DNA from: Hyphomicrobiales bacterium
GTDB taxonomy: Bacteria > Pseudomonadota > Alphaproteobacteria > Rhizobiales > Devosiaceae
Assembly (NCBI GenBank): GCA_015487985.1
Contig: WFOP01000321.1
Location: 1-7,379, forward strand
Direction: 5' to 3'
DNA: 7,379 nucleotides
In this document: positions 6,226 through 7,379 of the stretch, piece by piece
Numbering within the stretch: position 1 is the first letter of the stretch
Layout of the letters: each line of letters opens with the position of its first letter
Made by a program: the position numbers and the translations under genes
Notes under the pieces: model-generated
What the model was told of the DNA's origin: nothing
Seen by the model: the letters and a program-made list of their open reading frames with translations, nothing else
Database searches by the model: none

Positions 6226-7379
6226 GTGTCCAGAAATTCCACCGGTTTCGGTGTTCAAAAAAACCCGTTCCCCAACCACATTGCCACGCATAAATGGCGT
6301 AATCTTGCGCTCTATGCAATATTTGCAATTCTGGTGGCCTCCAACATAGCAATGGGGCTGGCCCTCACCATGGGATCAGAAATTTCTCAACTATGGAGCC
6401 GCACCAAAGACCCGGTACTGGTCGCTTACGAAACACGCATTTTACAACTGCGCATGGAAGTGGACCGGTTGCACTCGCAACAATACCTGCAGGCGGGAAA
6501 TCTCAACCTGCAACTTCAGGAACTGCTGCAACGTCAGCAGATAATAACCGAACAAAACCAGTTCATTCGCGTTTTGGCGCAAAAGGCCGAGGACTTGGGT
6601 TTGACCACCGCCGCACTTTCTTCCTCCGACATGGAAGCTGATCCGCTGACAACCGGCAGCATTTTTTCCAGCAATCTCGACTCCATCCGTCCTGCCGAAC
6701 AAATTGCTGAAATTGAAACATCTTTGGCCCGCATTTCGGCCGAAACCGATAAGGTTTTGAATTCAATTTCTAATGATGCCCGTTTATCAACCGATAAAAT
6801 CCTGCAACAGCTTTCCCCCCTGGGCATAACACCGGCCCCACATGCCACCACCACTCAGGCCATGGGTGGACCGTTTATCCCCGCAGCCGACGCCCAATCC
6901 CCCACCGCCCTTAAAACCAATCAAACCTATAATGCGCTTCTGGCTTTTGCGCAGGCTCGCACAGCTTTGGCAAAAGCGCCCATTCATTACCCTTTTGCCC
7001 GCCCAAATCGCATCAGTTCACCTTTTGGCACCCGCACAGACCCTTTTGGCGGCGCAAGGGCCTTCCACACCGGCATTGATTACCCCGCCCCCTTTGGCAC
7101 GAGCGTTTTTACCACCGGACAGGGAAAAGTTGTCTATGCAGGGCTTAAGGGGGGATATGGAAAATTCATCGAAGTGGAACACGCCAACGGCATTGTTTCG
7201 CGCTACGCGCATCTCTCCAGGATACTTGTCAGCGTTGGCCAGGAGGTTTCACCCGGCGCAAAAATCGGCGAAGTGGGATCAAGCGGACGCAGCACAGGGG
7301 CACACCTGCATTTTGAAATCAGACGCGACCAGACGGCCCTGAACCCGCAGGATTTCCTCGATGTGGGTCGGCGTCTAAG
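6226..7379 (+). CDS. Membrane-anchored M23 (LytM-type) metallopeptidase, 3' end cut off
   Basis: A zinc endopeptidase predicted to cut peptidoglycan cross-links in the periplasm. The frame gives 384 residues up to the window edge with no stop, and family ends suggest only a few codons are missing. A cytoplasmic tail of about 26 residues is followed by one membrane helix (27-49). Next come a coiled coil (about 66-125, rich in Leu and Gln), a second helical stretch (about 155-200), a Pro/Thr/Ala linker and the M23 domain (about 258-380). The zinc ligands are His281 and Asp285 in HTGID and His362 in HLHF; His329 (RYAHLS) and His360 are the catalytic histidines. All are present, so it should be a true enzyme and not a degenerate activator of the EnvC/NlpD kind. 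The layout of tail, helix, coiled coil and M23 resembles LmdC-type peptidases that work with bactofilins; this is inference, as the next gene is not in view. Translation starts at GTG. Confidence 0.93.
   Translation, partial: MSRNSTGFGVQKNPFPNHIATHKWRNLALYAIFAILVASNIAMGLALTMGSEISQLWSRTKDPVLVAYETRILQLRMEVDRLHSQQYLQAGNLNLQLQELLQRQQIITEQNQFIRVLAQKAEDLGLTTAALSSSDMEADPLTTGSIFSSNLDSIRPAEQIAEIETSLARISAETDKVLNSISNDARLSTDKILQQLSPLGITPAPHATTTQAMGGPFIPAADAQSPTALKTNQTYNALLAFAQARTALAKAPIHYPFARPNRISSPFGTRTDPFGGARAFHTGIDYPAPFGTSVFTTGQGKVVYAGLKGGYGKFIEVEHANGIVSRYAHLSRILVSVGQEVSPGAKIGEVGSSGRSTGAHLHFEIRRDQTALNPQDFLDVGRRL

Noticed and set aside
6058..6291. 77-codon minus-strand open frame in the divergent region
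   Set aside because: It overlaps the M23 start, has no visible ribosome site or family, and would occupy the promoter region.
6842..7342. 166-codon open frame on the plus strand inside the M23 gene
   Set aside because: Proline-rich out-of-frame reading of the M23 catalytic region; the real frame shows HTGID, RYAHLS and HLHF.

Overview
The window looks like chromosomal DNA of an alphaproteobacterium, most likely of the rhizobial type (Hyphomicrobiales). This rests on three things: a cysteine desulfurase divergent from an alpha/beta hydrolase that sits directly ahead of tyrS, an order I recall from rhizobial genomes; a large AsmA-like protein with the C-terminal signature seen in that class; and Irr-like and CtrA-like sites between genes. 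Genus cannot be judged from the sequence. Coding regions are moderately GC-rich and the two divergent intergenic regions are clearly AT-rich.

Layout, left to right. (1) 1-180, minus strand: the first 60 codons of a group-I (IscS/NifS-like) cysteine desulfurase that runs off the left edge. (2) 181-438: a divergent control region holding an Irr-type (ICE) box-like dyad and a perfect 8-4-8 palindrome. (3) 439-1101, plus: an alpha/beta hydrolase of the COG2945 type. (4) 1108-2352, plus: tyrS, only 6 bases after the hydrolase, with its Shine-Dalgarno inside the hydrolase's last codons. (5) 2397-5990, minus: a 1197-residue AsmA/DUF3971 (YhdP-like) inner-membrane-anchored protein, convergent with tyrS across a 44-base gap. 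(6) 5991-6225: a second divergent control region with a CtrA-like octamer. (7) 6226 to the right edge, plus: a membrane-anchored M23 metallopeptidase starting at GTG and cut off a few codons, at most, before its likely end.

Functionally the left half joins sulfur mobilisation for Fe-S clusters and tyrosyl-tRNA charging. The right half is about the envelope: a probable phospholipid-bridge protein and a peptidoglycan hydrolase expressed divergently from one intergenic region. All genes appear intact apart from the two edge truncations. I see no mobile element, tRNA, rRNA, CRISPR array or defence gene. The most testable points are the iron-responsive box in front of the desulfurase, the palindrome before the hydrolase, the CtrA-like site, and the possible bactofilin partnership of the M23 protein.
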